A DNA stretch of 64,000 nt, taken from contig NZ_CP144459.1 in the NCBI RefSeq assembly GCF_050320395.1, forward strand, positions 310,001-374,000, written 5' to 3'. This stretch comes from Treponema_C sp050320395 (lineage in GTDB: Bacteria; Spirochaetota; Spirochaetia; Treponematales; Treponemataceae). Positions within the stretch are counted from its first letter, which is position 1, and each line of letters begins with the position of its first letter. Under the pieces are notes generated by a model. It saw nothing but the letters and a program-made list of their open reading frames with translations. It was not told where the DNA came from and ran no database searches. Both the position numbers and the translations under genes were made by a program. This document shows, one piece after another, positions 9,467 to 18,962 of the stretch.

Positions 9467-10386
9467 TTTTTGCCTCCTTTTATGATTGTCAAGACCTCAT
9501 CCAATCGGGGAATAGATTCAACTACTCCGAATCTTGTAACGGATATGGCTGAAGCTGCAAGAGCGATATCTATTGCTTTTTCCAAAGACATACCCTTGCT
9601 TAAGGCATATGCAAAAGCTCCGCTGAACGTATCTCCGGCTCCGGTTGTGTCTACCGGTTCTAAAGGGTATGTAGAAATCAATTTTGATAACGTACCGGTT
9701 CTTACATAGCATCCTTTTTTACCGAGCGTAATGATGATATTACATGCAAAACGTTTATATAGTTTTTCAGCCAGTTCGGAAGGTTCAATGATATTTTTTT
9801 CTTCCAAAAGCTGTAAGGCCTCAACTTCATTCGGCAAAAGAAAGGTTACTTTTTTGATAATTTCTTCCGGTATTTTTTGATATGGAGCCGGATTTAAAAT
9901 AACAGGGATTTGATACTCCTCTGCGATTTCAATTACTCGTACAACCGCACCCAAATTAAATTCCAATTGCAGCAAAACAACACCTGATTCGGAAATCGGG
10001 TTTCTCAGTTTTTCAGCATCTTCTGCGGTAAAATCCTCATTTGCACCCAGCACAATAACGATCTCATTTTGCCCTTTCGGATCAACCATTACTATTCCCA
10101 CTCCGGTTTTTGAAATTTGAGAAAGTTTTATGTAATCTTTATTTATTTTTTCATCCGTAAAAAGTCGTAATGCCTCTTTTCCGAAAGTATCGTCTCCCAG
10201 GCAAGTACAAAATGTAACATTGCCGCCTAATCTTGCGGCCGCAATTGCCTGATTTGACCCTTTCCCTCCGTAGATGGATGCAAAATTTGTTCCCTTTACC
10301 GTTTCTCCCACATCGGGGAAAACAGGACATTCTACAGTCATTCCTACAGCATAACTACCCATTATAAAGATTGAATCTGTCTCCAT
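9463..10386 (-). CDS. rbsK: ribokinase-like PfkB-family sugar kinase
   Basis: This kinase should phosphorylate the imported sugar in the cytoplasm. The 307-residue sequence shows the N-terminal glycine motif YGGKGSNQAIAAARLGG and the C-terminal PfkB signature DTTGAGDTFSGAFAYAL with the catalytic Asp. NPAPY sits in the substrate lid region, as in ribokinases. I use the ATG at 10386 (METDSIFIMGS), preceded by AAGGAG at seven bases; the longer ORF from 10428 would run into an intercistronic hairpin. The gene sits between the binding-protein gene and rbsD. The symbol reflects the family; the true substrate may differ from ribose given the isomerase-like neighbour. Confidence 0.8.
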   Translation of the reverse strand: METDSIFIMGSYAVGMTVECPVFPDVGETVKGTNFASIYGGKGSNQAIAAARLGGNVTFCTCLGDDTFGKEALRLFTDEKINKDYIKLSQISKTGVGIVMVDPKGQNEIVIVLGANEDFTAEDAEKLRNPISESGVVLLQLEFNLGAVVRVIEIAEEYQIPVILNPAPYQKIPEEIIKKVTFLLPNEVEALQLLEEKNIIEPSELAEKLYKRFACNIIITLGKKGCYVRTGTLSKLISTYPLEPVDTTGAGDTFSGAFAYALSKGMSLEKAIDIALAASAISVTRFGVVESIPRLDEVLTIIKGGKK

Positions 10387-10411
10387 AAAAATCTCCTTAT
10401 CAGTAAAACAA

Positions 10412-10461
10412 TCGGGGCTGTTACACATTGTTGCAATGACAGTGAAAAAAATAACAGCCCC
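10412..10461 (-). terminator. intercistronic hairpin between binding-protein and ribokinase genes
   Basis: Ten-base arms GGGGCTGTTA and TAACAGCCCC enclose a loop that itself holds CATTG-TTG-CAATG. No strong T-run follows in the direction of transcription. It is therefore more likely a message-stabilising or attenuating structure after the highly expressed binding-protein gene than a full terminator. Confidence 0.5.
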
Positions 10462-10475
10462 TTGTCTGATTTGTT

Positions 10476-11432
10476 TTAACCGACAGGTTCGCCGGCTACA
10501 AGCTTTTTCATGTATTCGTCTATATTTTTTTCGTCAACTCGTAAAATTCCCGTATCTACACTTTTGAGGGGAGTTCCGTTTGTGATAAAATCGTAGAGAA
10601 TTTTTACGGACATATAACCCTGATTGAAGGGAAATTGAGATAACGATGCTTTTGTCCAACCTGCTTTTATGTTGTCCAATGTTTGGACGGTCAAGTCATT
10701 ACCGACATGTACAATGTCCCTGCGATTCAAACGGCTTAATACAACTCCTGTTGTCGGTGTTGTTCCTCCGTCAAGAGACGCGACAGCAGATAGATTCGGG
10801 TTTGCCAAAATGGCATTTTCAATCGCTGCATATTGAGCCTGTTCTTCCCAGCCCGTACTGACAGTGTTCAGTATTTTTACTCCGGGATATGATGCCATAG
10901 CCTCTCTAAAGCCTGTTTCTCTATCTATCGACCATGTTGCAGCAGCTTCACCGGTTATAATAATTACAGTACCTTTTTTACCGATATATTCGGCGGTAAC
11001 GTGGGCAAGTTGTCTGCCGGACTCTACAAGTCCCTGCCCTACAAATGCTTTGCTCGGAGAATTCTCGGCTTCGCTGTTAAAGGTAATAGTAGGAATTCCC
11101 GCATCTAAGGCTTTTTTGATCATAGGATTTAAAGCCTCTCCGTTGGGATTACTGGTTGCAATACCATCAACTTTGCGTGTAATGGCATTTTCGATAAAAG
11201 CTACGTGCTCATCTACTTTGATACCGACAGGTCCTTCAAATTTTACATTGCAATTTAAGTCTTTTCCTGCTGCCATTGCTCCGGCTTTAATAACTTGTCC
11301 GAACTCAAGGGCGGTATCATGATAGATAAGTACAATATTAAGCGGCTTATTTTCTTTTTCTGTCTTTCCGCCGGCAACAATAGTCGATACGACTAAGCAA
11401 AACAATACCAAAATACCGAGAATCTTTTTCAT
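10476..11432 (-). CDS. rbsB: periplasmic sugar-binding protein (RbsB type)
   Basis: The 318-residue protein is a type I periplasmic binding protein (Peripla_BP_4) that would deliver the sugar to the RbsA/RbsC-type transporter. A signal peptide (MKKILGILVLFCLVVSTIVA) precedes GGKTEKENKPLNIVLIYHD. There is no lipobox cysteine at the cleavage point, unlike many spirochaete binding proteins. Further motifs are AIENAILANPNLSAVASLDGG and VHVGNDLTVQTLDNIKAG. The Shine-Dalgarno AAGGAG sits eight bases before the ATG. It is flanked on both sides by intercistronic hairpins, suggesting its message level is set separately from the rest of the operon. Confidence 0.85.
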   Translation of the reverse strand: MKKILGILVLFCLVVSTIVAGGKTEKENKPLNIVLIYHDTALEFGQVIKAGAMAAGKDLNCNVKFEGPVGIKVDEHVAFIENAITRKVDGIATSNPNGEALNPMIKKALDAGIPTITFNSEAENSPSKAFVGQGLVESGRQLAHVTAEYIGKKGTVIIITGEAAATWSIDRETGFREAMASYPGVKILNTVSTGWEEQAQYAAIENAILANPNLSAVASLDGGTTPTTGVVLSRLNRRDIVHVGNDLTVQTLDNIKAGWTKASLSQFPFNQGYMSVKILYDFITNGTPLKSVDTGILRVDEKNIDEYMKKLVAGEPVG

Positions 11433-11449
11433 CTTCTACTCCTTTAAAA

Positions 11450-11468
11450 CTCGGCTCGGGAAGCCGAG
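11450..11468 (-). other. hairpin just upstream of the binding-protein start
   Basis: The minus strand has CTCGGCT-TCCCG-AGCCGAG followed by TTTTAAAGGAG, so a seven-pair stem ends immediately before the ribosome-binding site of rbsB. It could act as a terminator-like element or a 5' stabiliser. The rest of the 175-bp gap to rbsA also contains inverted GGCT/AGCC segments around 11571-11605. Confidence 0.4.
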
Positions 11469-11607
11469 CGTAGATATTTGGAAGTACGGATTGCATCATA
11501 ATCCGCTCATGATAAAATCATTCGCATGTTTATCATCCTTCCCGTTTCATTTGATTTTGGGGCTGTCGCAAAAAGGCTCACCGGTTTTTGAGGCAGCCTC
11601 GTTTTGG

Positions 11608-13104
11608 TTAAATTGCAGCTTGAATAATTTTTTCTTTTGTTACCTCCTTTGCATTAAATTCCGCGACGAAGGCCCCTTCTTTCATAACAAGTATTCTGTT
11701 GCTTTGTGCAATAATCTCGGATAATTCCGATGATACTAACAGAATGGGCAAGCCGTCCGCACTCAGCTTCCGCAAAATGGAAAAAATTTCCGTTTTTGCA
11801 CCTACATCAACTCCTCGTGTGGGTTCATCGACAAAAAGCACAGCGGGTTTTGATGTAAGCCATTTACCTAGAATTACCTTTTGTTGGTTTCCTCCGCTTA
11901 ATTGACTTATGAGCTGCTCTTGACTTGATGCATGAACCGATAATTTTTTCATCACCGTATCGGTGTATCCCGTCATACGTTTTATATTGAGCCACAAACC
12001 TGATTTATCCGTTTTGCATATGGAGCAGACACTGCATACATTTCCGAGAATAGACATCTTTGAAAAAAAACCGTCCTTTAAACGATTTTCCGTAACCATT
12101 GCAAACCCGCGCCTAATGGCTTCTCTGGTACTTTTATTTTGTATCGATTTGCCTTTATAAAGCATTTCGCCGCTTGTAGGCTGTGCAAGGCCGAACATTG
12201 CCTCCAAAAGTTCGGTTCTACCTGACCCCTGTAATCCATATATACCCAGTATTTCTCCGGGATATAAACTTAAATTGAGATTATTAAATATACCTTGTCG
12301 TGAGTATGCTCTTATTTCCAAAATAGGTTTTTCTTCTGGGGATCTGTTTTTGATATTTCTCTGTTCAAGATCATGTGCCATTTCTTTGCCTGCAATCAGA
12401 GAAATAACTTGATTAGGTTTTATTTCATCCTTTGCATATGTTCCCAAATATTTACCGTCTCGTAAAACCGAAATTCGATTGGATAAAGCAAAGACTTCTT
12501 CCATACGGTGCGATATATAAATAATCGTTTTTCCCTGTGTTTTTAGAAGTTGAAGAATTTCAAACAGGCTTTCCGACTCTTTGATTGTTAAGCTGGATGT
12601 AGGTTCATCCATAATGATAACTTCCGCATTTCTGCTGAGAGCACGGGCAATTTCTACAAGTTGCTGTTCTGCAAGACTGAGATTTTGAAGTTTTGCAGAT
12701 GTTGAGAATTTACCGCCGAGTTTTTCAATAAGTCCTTTTGCACACATATCAAGTTTCGACCATGGGATTTGTTTCCCGTTTTGATCCCGTTCCTGTCCTA
12801 GAAAGATATTTTCGGTTGCGGTAAGGTTTGAACATAGTTTCAATTCCTGATATACAATACCGATACCCATTGCCAAGGAGGCTGCCTGATTTTTTATATA
12901 AACCTCTTTTCCTTTGAATTTTATTTTTCCCGATGTTGCATGATATTGTCCTCCAAGAATATTGATTAATGTACTTTTACCGGCTCCATTTTCTCCTACG
13001 ATGGCATGTATCTCTCCCGAATCAATTGAAAATGACACTTTGTCCAAGGCCGTTACACCCGGAAATTGTTTGGATACATTTTCAAGTTCAATAATAGCAC
13101 TCAT
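11608..13104 (-). CDS. rbsA: sugar ABC transporter ATPase with two nucleotide-binding domains (RbsA type)
   Basis: The 498-residue protein is a CUT2-family double ATPase powering sugar import. The first domain has Walker A GENGAGKSTLINIL, signature LSLAEQQLVEIARAL and Walker B VIIMDEPTSSLT. The second has the degenerate GLQGSGRTELLEAMFG in place of Walker A, then LSGGNQQKVILGKWL and VLFVDEPTRGVDVG, the usual arrangement for RbsA/MglA proteins. The start overlaps the permease stop as ATGA, consistent with translational coupling. Partners are the permease upstream and the binding protein downstream. Confidence 0.92.
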   Translation of the reverse strand: MSAIIELENVSKQFPGVTALDKVSFSIDSGEIHAIVGENGAGKSTLINILGGQYHATSGKIKFKGKEVYIKNQAASLAMGIGIVYQELKLCSNLTATENIFLGQERDQNGKQIPWSKLDMCAKGLIEKLGGKFSTSAKLQNLSLAEQQLVEIARALSRNAEVIIMDEPTSSLTIKESESLFEILQLLKTQGKTIIYISHRMEEVFALSNRISVLRDGKYLGTYAKDEIKPNQVISLIAGKEMAHDLEQRNIKNRSPEEKPILEIRAYSRQGIFNNLNLSLYPGEILGIYGLQGSGRTELLEAMFGLAQPTSGEMLYKGKSIQNKSTREAIRRGFAMVTENRLKDGFFSKMSILGNVCSVCSICKTDKSGLWLNIKRMTGYTDTVMKKLSVHASSQEQLISQLSGGNQQKVILGKWLTSKPAVLFVDEPTRGVDVGAKTEIFSILRKLSADGLPILLVSSELSEIIAQSNRILVMKEGAFVAEFNAKEVTKEKIIQAAI

Positions 13105-14066
13105 CTTTTACGTCCTCGTTTAGACCATGTATCTATTGCTACTGCTCCGATAATAACAATACCGATAATGAGTGTTTGCAAAAACGGAGATACGCCCAAC
13201 AGAACAATCCCGTTATTTAAAACACCAATAATCAATACTCCTATTAGTGTACCGATGATGCTGCCTTCTCCTCCTGACAAAGAAGTTCCTCCGATGATAA
13301 CTGCGGCTATGACATTCATTTCCATGCCTTGTCCGGAAGTTCCTTGTATGTTTGAAAGAAACGCCATGTTTAAGATTCCGGCAAAGGCTGAAAAAAGACC
13401 GTTAAACGCAAATGAAAGCGTTTTTATACCGCGTCCGTTGATTCCGGAAGCTTGTGCTGCGAGGGGATTCCCTCCGACAGCCTTATAGTGAAACCCTAAA
13501 AGCGATTTATGATAGATAAGCCATGAAATTATAACGATACCTAAAAAACATATTGTCATTACGGGTATGGTGAATATTCTTCCTTGTCCAAAAAATAAAA
13601 ACGAACTTAGAATGGGGGATTTTACATTTCGTGAAGAAATATTGATAATTCTTCCTTCGGTTATCAGTAAAGCCGTTCCGCGTGCAATATTCATCATACC
13701 CAGAGTTACTATCATTGCAGGGATTTTACAAAATGTTACGAGTATTCCGTTTAATAAACCGAACAAGGTTCCGACTGTTAATGCGATAGCTACAGCTATG
13801 ATGAGATTGACTCCGTGTACCATACATGTTCCTGCGAGGATTGCAGACAAACAATAAATTGCTCCAACCGACAAATCAATTTCTCCGCAGGTAATAACCA
13901 TTGTCATAGACATACATATAATTCCCAATAAGGAAATTTGTCTTAATACATTGATAAGATTGCTTACTTTAAAAAAATGCGGCGATGTAAGCGAAAAAAA
14001 CAATACCAATAATATCAGGGCAGCAAAAACCCCTTTACCACGCAAAACCCCTTTTGTTTTCATCAT
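13101..14066 (-). CDS. rbsC: sugar ABC transporter permease (RbsC type)
   Basis: This 321-residue integral membrane protein of the BPD_transp_2 family should form the channel of the sugar importer. It has roughly eight to ten hydrophobic segments and the characteristic SVGAIYCLSAILAG and GIVIIGAVAIDTW near the ends, plus AAVIIGGTSLSGGEGSIIGT, a conserved cytoplasmic loop of this family. Two consecutive ATG codons begin the frame; GGAAGG about eight bases upstream fits either. It is the first structural gene after lacI, 17 bp downstream of a 20-bp palindromic operator. Confidence 0.9.
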   Translation of the reverse strand: MMKTKGVLRGKGVFAALILLVLFFSLTSPHFFKVSNLINVLRQISLLGIICMSMTMVITCGEIDLSVGAIYCLSAILAGTCMVHGVNLIIAVAIALTVGTLFGLLNGILVTFCKIPAMIVTLGMMNIARGTALLITEGRIINISSRNVKSPILSSFLFFGQGRIFTIPVMTICFLGIVIISWLIYHKSLLGFHYKAVGGNPLAAQASGINGRGIKTLSFAFNGLFSAFAGILNMAFLSNIQGTSGQGMEMNVIAAVIIGGTSLSGGEGSIIGTLIGVLIIGVLNNGIVLLGVSPFLQTLIIGIVIIGAVAIDTWSKRGRKR

Positions 14067-14082
14067 AGACGCCTTCCGTTTG

Positions 14083-14102
14083 GAGAGTAAACGTTTACTC
14101 TC
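14083..14102. promoter_or_regulatory. LacI-family operator in front of the sugar operon
   Basis: A perfect 20-bp palindrome, GAGAGTAAACGTTTACTCTC, lies between lacI and rbsC. The central AAACGTTT is shared with the palindrome in front of lacI and is the kind of CG-centred core bound by LacI-family regulators. An AT-rich stretch with TATATT lies just upstream on the minus strand and may be the -10 box. Confidence 0.8.
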
Positions 14103-14156
14103 TTCTGTAAAATATAAGACTGATCAAACTAAAGTTTAGTACTTTAATTGTACAGC

Positions 14157-15173
14157 TTAAATTTTCTTTATAGAACCTTTATCAACTATAACCGGCTCTA
14201 TAACGTCAATTAAAGGAATTACTTCCTTTTTCTCGATGCAATGAATAACTTTTTTTGCTGCGAGTTTACCGAATCGATATGCGGGAATTTCCACTGATGT
14301 TATAACGGGTTGAAATACCGCAGGAAAGGAAATATTATCAAATCCTACTAAAGAATAGTCATCAGGGATTTTCTTTCCTTTTTTATGAATATATTCCATT
14401 GCTCCGTATCCCATCAAATCGTTTGCGGTAAAAACCGCGGTAAAGGAAATATTACGTGCAAAGAGTGCTTTGATTGCATTATAGCCGCCGACGTATGAGT
14501 AATCGGCGGCTATTGTCAGTTTTTTGTTGAACGGAATATTGTGAAAAGCAAGGGCCTCCTTGTATCCTTCAAAGCGGTCTATTGCATTTTGCGTAGAAGA
14601 GGGGCCGCCGATAAAAGCAATATTCTTGTGGTTGTTTTTAATCAAAAGCTCGACAATCAGCCGTGCCCCTTTCTTATTTTTAAAATAAACGGCAGGAACA
14701 TCGGACAAAGCATTGCAATAATATTCTACAAGGCAAAAGGGAATGTGACTTTTTTTAAATCCGTACAAATTTTCGTTGCGAACTTTTGAGTTTTGTGCGG
14801 TAAAAATAACTCCGGAAACCATACGTTTTTGAAAGAATGATATATAGGCTTGTTCTTTTTCCGGTTTACTGTCAGTATTACATAAAAGACAGTTATAGTG
14901 CGTTTTGGTGCAATAATCTTCTACACCGCGGGCTAATTCCGCAAAAAAAGGGTTACGGATATCGGGTAAAACAAGACCTATCAATCCCGTATTGCCGTTT
15001 ACCATACCCCGCGCTATTCCGCTTGGAGAATAGTTTAATTCTTTAATTACCGTGAGAATATGATCTTTTGTTTTTTGCCCGACACCCTTATTGCTGTTAT
15101 TGAGAGCTCGCGAAACGGTGGCAATCGAAACATTACACATACGGGCAATGTCTTTAATCGTAACCTTTTCCAT
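14157..15173 (-). CDS. LacI-family transcriptional regulator of the sugar operon
   Basis: The 338-residue protein starts with a helix-turn-helix of LacI type (VTIKDIARMCNVSIATVSRALNN, then a hinge region LNYSPSGIARGM). A type I periplasmic-binding-like effector domain follows (TGLIGLVLPDIRNPFF... VPAVYFKNKKGARLIVELL... LVGFDNISFPAVFQPVITSVEIP). It should repress the adjacent transporter and kinase genes until its sugar effector binds. Matching palindromes lie in front of its own gene and in front of rbsC, so autoregulation is likely. An ATG 11 bases upstream is out of frame. The ribosome-binding site is weak (GGAAAACAC). Confidence 0.9.
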   Translation of the reverse strand: MEKVTIKDIARMCNVSIATVSRALNNSNKGVGQKTKDHILTVIKELNYSPSGIARGMVNGNTGLIGLVLPDIRNPFFAELARGVEDYCTKTHYNCLLCNTDSKPEKEQAYISFFQKRMVSGVIFTAQNSKVRNENLYGFKKSHIPFCLVEYYCNALSDVPAVYFKNKKGARLIVELLIKNNHKNIAFIGGPSSTQNAIDRFEGYKEALAFHNIPFNKKLTIAADYSYVGGYNAIKALFARNISFTAVFTANDLMGYGAMEYIHKKGKKIPDDYSLVGFDNISFPAVFQPVITSVEIPAYRFGKLAAKKVIHCIEKKEVIPLIDVIEPVIVDKGSIKKI

Positions 15174-15187
15174 GTGTTTTCCATTAA

Positions 15188-15211
15188 AAAAGAGAAAACG
15201 TTTTCTCTTTT
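15188..15211. promoter_or_regulatory. LacI-family operator in the lacI leader
   Basis: A perfect 24-bp palindrome whose core is AGAGAAAACGTTTTCTCT lies between the lacI promoter and its start codon. It shares AGAG-N-AAACGTTT-N-CTCT with the operator at 14083-14102, so one protein probably binds both. Confidence 0.8.
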
Positions 15212-15222
15212 CGTCCGACTGT

Positions 15223-15252
15223 ATTGTAACACGTGATTTTTAAATCTGTCAA
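15223..15252 (-). promoter_or_regulatory. lacI promoter
   Basis: On the minus strand TTGACA (15247-15252) is followed after 18 bp by TACAAT (15223-15228). Transcription would start near 15216, directly at the edge of the operator palindrome. Confidence 0.7.
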
Positions 15253-15342
15253 TAAAAATTTTCATAAATCTTAAAATATCGGGTTTACCGGATGAATCTT
15301 TTCTTGGATTCGGAATGTTATAAAAGATATGCCCCTAAAGAC

Positions 15343-15371
15343 TTGCAAAAACTTCCATATAGCTGTACTAT
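15343..15371 (+). promoter_or_regulatory. nifJ promoter
   Basis: TTGCAA (15343-15348), a 17-bp spacer and TACTAT (15366-15371) precede nifJ. The start would be near 15378, giving a leader of about 45 bases with an AAGGA ribosome-binding site. Confidence 0.5.
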
Positions 15372-15422
15372 ATACGTGCAAAATAAGCGATTTATTCACA
15401 CATTATTTATAAGGACGGTTTT

Positions 15423-18400
15423 ATGGCAGACAAAAACATGGTAATGATTGACGGCAATACCGCCGCCGGTCATGTCGCTCACGCGCTGAGCGAAGTAATT
15501 TCTATTTATCCCATTACGCCTTCAAGCCCTATGGGTGAAGTTTCGGATGAATACTCTGCAAAGGGCAGGAAAAATATCTGGGGTACGGTTCCCGATGTTG
15601 TGGAAATGCAGTCCGAAGCCGGTGCCGCAGGTGCCGTGCACGGAGCTTTAACCACCGGTGCTTTAAGTACCACCTTTACCGCATCTCAGGGTCTTTTATT
15701 GATGATTCCGAATATGTACAAAATTGCAGGTGAATTGACGAGTACCGTGTTTCACGTTGCCGCCCGTGCAATTGCAACCAGCGCATTGTCCATCTTCGGC
15801 GACCATCAGGACGTTATGGCATGCCGCCAAACCGGCTGGGCTATGATGGCTTCAAACAGCGTGCAGGAAGTTATGGACTTGGCGGTTATATCCCATTCGG
15901 CAACGCTGAAATCCCGCGTTCCGTTTATTCACTTTTTTGACGGATTCCGTACTTCACACGAAATTCAAAAAATAGAAGAAGTATCTTTCGATACAATGCA
16001 TAAAATGATTGACGACGAGCTGGTGCGCGCACACCGCAAGCGCGGCTTGTCGCCCGAAAATCCGGCAGTACGCGGAACGGCCCAAAACCCGGACACCTAT
16101 TTCCAAAGCCGTGAAGCCGTAAACAAGTACTACGAAGCGGTTCCCGCCATCGTACAGGAAACGATGGACCTTTTTGCAAAAATAACCGGCAGACAGTATC
16201 ACTTGTTCGACTATTTCGGTGCAAGCGATGCCGATAAGGTTATTATCCTGATGGGTTCGGGCGCCGAAACGGTTGAAGAAACCGTTGAAGCTTTAAATGC
16301 TCAGGGTGCAAAAACCGGATTGTTAAAAGTACGGCTTTACCGCCCCTTCGATGCATCCGCCTTTGTAAAAGCATTGCCCGCTTCCGTAAAAGCCGTTGCA
16401 GTGCTTGACCGCACCAAAGAACCCGGCGCCTTGGGTGAACCGCTTTACCAGGACGTACAAACGGCTTTGGCCGAAACCGGACGCAAAATCGATACCGTTA
16501 TCGGAGGCCGCTACGGTTTGGGTTCAAAAGAATTTACCCCCGCTATGGTAAAAGCGATTTTCGGAAACCTCGACGGCAAAAAGCAAAATCACTTTACCGT
16601 CGGTATCGAAGACGATGTGTCGGGTGCAAGCCTTGCCTACGACGCTTCATGGACGCTTGAAGAAGAGGGCACAAACGAAGCGATGTTCTACGGTTTGGGT
16701 TCCGACGGTACCGTAGGTGCAAACAAAAACTCGATTAAAATCATCGGAGACGCCCGCCCCGAAATGAACGCCCAAGCGTATTTTTCATACGACTCGAAAA
16801 AGTCCGGCGGTTTTACCGTTTCTCACCTGCGCTTCGGCAAAAAGCCGATCCGCCGCCCCTATTTGATTACAAGTGCTGACTTTGTAGCCTGTCATAAGTT
16901 TACCTATATGGAAACCTATCACATGCTCGAAACCGCAAAAAAAGGCGCGTCCTTTTTGTTGAACAGCCCCTATGACGCAAAAACCGTATGGGCGCATATT
17001 CCGGTTGAACAGCAGCAGGTTATTCTCGACAAAAAGATGAACTTTTACGTTATCGACGCCTTTAAGATTGCCGAAAAAGCCGGTATGGGCAACCGCATAA
17101 ACGTTGTTATGCAAGCCGCCTATTTTAAAATTTCAGGCGTATTGCCCGAAGCCGAAGCCGTAGAATACATGAAAAAGTTCATCGAAAAATCCTACGGTAA
17201 AAAGGGTGCCGACGTTGTACAAAAAAATATCGCAACCATCGATATGGCTTTGGCGGCAGTCGAAAAAGTCGATTATCCGTCGTCTACGGAAGGTTCGGTA
17301 CACATGAAGCCCGCTATGGCCGCTTCTTCGGATTCTTTTGTAAAAGACGTATTGGGCAAAATGGCCGTTCAGCAGGGCGATAAGCTTCCCGTAAGCAAGC
17401 TGCCCGCCGACGGAACCTTCCCGACCGCAACCACCCAGTTTGAAAAACGCGCAATCGCCGAACGTGTTCCCCAGTGGGACCCGTCGATTTGTATTCAGTG
17501 CGGTCAGTGTACGGTTGTATGTCCTCACGCGGTTATGCGTATGAAAACGCTTACCGATGAGCAGGCTGCAGCCGCTCCCGCCGCATTCAAAACGGCCGAA
17601 GTTAAGCCGAAGCCGGAAGCGGGTAAAAAGGTTGTTTTACAGGTTTCGACCGAAGACTGTACCGGATGCGGCGTTTGTGTTTCCGTATGTCCGGTTAAAA
17701 ACAAAGAAGACGAAACCAAGCGCGCTATCAATATGACTCACTATACGCCCGAAATCCGCGAAGTTGAAGCGAAAAACTGGGACTACTTTATGAGTTTGCC
17801 CGATGCGGATCCGGCAACCCTCAACCTGTCCATGCCCAAGGGCTTGGCCTTTAAGCGGCCCCTGTTCGAGTTCAGCGGTGCCTGCGCCGGATGCGGTGAA
17901 ACGGCTTATGTTCGCTTGTTGAGCCAAATGTTCGGCGACCGTGCGGTTATTGCGAACGCTACCGGCTGTTCTTCAATTTACGGCGGAAACTTACCTTCAA
18001 CTCCCTATGCAAAGGACGCAAACGGAAGAGGACCGGCATGGTCGAACTCTTTGTTTGAAGATGCGGCCGAATTCGGTATGGGTATGTGCCTTACCGGCGA
18101 TAAATTGTCCGAGTATGCGCGCGAAGTTGCCGCAGCGGCAAAAGAAAAGGGTATCGCCGCTTCAACCTTGGATAAGATTCTTGCGAATCCGCAAAACGAC
18201 GATGCCGCAATCATTCAACAGCGCGCCTATATTGACGAACTTAAAAAAGAGCTTGCTTCTTCGAGCGACCCCGTTGCAAAAGAGCTGGATTCGTTAACCG
18301 ACCACTTTATCAAGCGTTCGCACTGGATTATCGGAGGCGACGGCTGGGCTTATGACATCGGTTTCGGCGGATTGGATCACACCATCGCTTCCGGCCGCAA

Positions 18401-18962
18401 TGTCAATATCCTCGTATTGGACACCGAAGTATATTCCAATACCGGCGGTCAAATGTCCAAGGCGACTCCTATCGGTGCGGTTGCAAAGTTTGCCGCTTCC
18501 GGTAAGGTTAACAGCAAAAAAGACTTGGGTATGATTGCGATGAGCTACGGCTATGTCTACGTCGCCCACATCGCCTTGGGTGCGAACATGAATCAGGCTA
18601 TCAAAGCGTTCCGCGAAGCCGAATCCTATAACGGACCTTCAATCGTTATCGCATACAGCCCCTGTATCAACCACGGTATCAATATGGGCGGTACTTTGAC
18701 GAATCAAAAAGAAGTGGTTTCCTGCGGACTGTGGCCCTTGTACCGCTACGACCCGCGCCTTGCCGATCAGGGAAAAAACCCCTTCCAGCTTGACAGCAAA
18801 GAGCCGGATTACAACCTTGCCGACTTTATGTACAAGGAAGTCCGCTTTAAGAGCTTAAAGCTTGCCAACCCCGACCGTGCAGCTATGCTGTTGGACAAGG
18901 CGGTTGAACGCGCCAAGCGCCAGTGGAAGGAATACAAGTATCTTGCGGACAGGGATTTCTAA
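15423..18962 (+). CDS. nifJ: pyruvate:ferredoxin (flavodoxin) oxidoreductase
   Basis: This 1179-residue enzyme oxidises pyruvate with CoA to acetyl-CoA and CO2, passing electrons to ferredoxin or flavodoxin. It is the central pyruvate reaction of anaerobes. All domains are in one chain: N-terminal pyrimidine-binding domain (GNTAAGHVAHALSEVISIYP), the gamma domain, and two 4Fe-4S clusters near residues 692 (CIQCGQCTVVCP) and 745 (CTGCGVCVSVCP). The C-terminal TPP domain has CAGC near 820 and GDGWAYDIGFGGLDH... NTGGQMSKATP. The length is normal for the family. AAGGA precedes the ATG. Codon choice is stronger and more GC-rich than in the neighbours, as expected for a highly expressed gene. A terminator follows. 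Confidence 0.97.
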   Translation: MADKNMVMIDGNTAAGHVAHALSEVISIYPITPSSPMGEVSDEYSAKGRKNIWGTVPDVVEMQSEAGAAGAVHGALTTGALSTTFTASQGLLLMIPNMYKIAGELTSTVFHVAARAIATSALSIFGDHQDVMACRQTGWAMMASNSVQEVMDLAVISHSATLKSRVPFIHFFDGFRTSHEIQKIEEVSFDTMHKMIDDELVRAHRKRGLSPENPAVRGTAQNPDTYFQSREAVNKYYEAVPAIVQETMDLFAKITGRQYHLFDYFGASDADKVIILMGSGAETVEETVEALNAQGAKTGLLKVRLYRPFDASAFVKALPASVKAVAVLDRTKEPGALGEPLYQDVQTALAETGRKIDTVIGGRYGLGSKEFTPAMVKAIFGNLDGKKQNHFTVGIEDDVSGASLAYDASWTLEEEGTNEAMFYGLGSDGTVGANKNSIKIIGDARPEMNAQAYFSYDSKKSGGFTVSHLRFGKKPIRRPYLITSADFVACHKFTYMETYHMLETAKKGASFLLNSPYDAKTVWAHIPVEQQQVILDKKMNFYVIDAFKIAEKAGMGNRINVVMQAAYFKISGVLPEAEAVEYMKKFIEKSYGKKGADVVQKNIATIDMALAAVEKVDYPSSTEGSVHMKPAMAASSDSFVKDVLGKMAVQQGDKLPVSKLPADGTFPTATTQFEKRAIAERVPQWDPSICIQCGQCTVVCPHAVMRMKTLTDEQAAAAPAAFKTAEVKPKPEAGKKVVLQVSTEDCTGCGVCVSVCPVKNKEDETKRAINMTHYTPEIREVEAKNWDYFMSLPDADPATLNLSMPKGLAFKRPLFEFSGACAGCGETAYVRLLSQMFGDRAVIANATGCSSIYGGNLPSTPYAKDANGRGPAWSNSLFEDAAEFGMGMCLTGDKLSEYAREVAAAAKEKGIAASTLDKILANPQNDDAAIIQQRAYIDELKKELASSSDPVAKELDSLTDHFIKRSHWIIGGDGWAYDIGFGGLDHTIASGRNVNILVLDTEVYSNTGGQMSKATPIGAVAKFAASGKVNSKKDLGMIAMSYGYVYVAHIALGANMNQAIKAFREAESYNGPSIVIAYSPCINHGINMGGTLTNQKEVVSCGLWPLYRYDPRLADQGKNPFQLDSKEPDYNLADFMYKEVRFKSLKLANPDRAAMLLDKAVERAKRQWKEYKYLADRDF

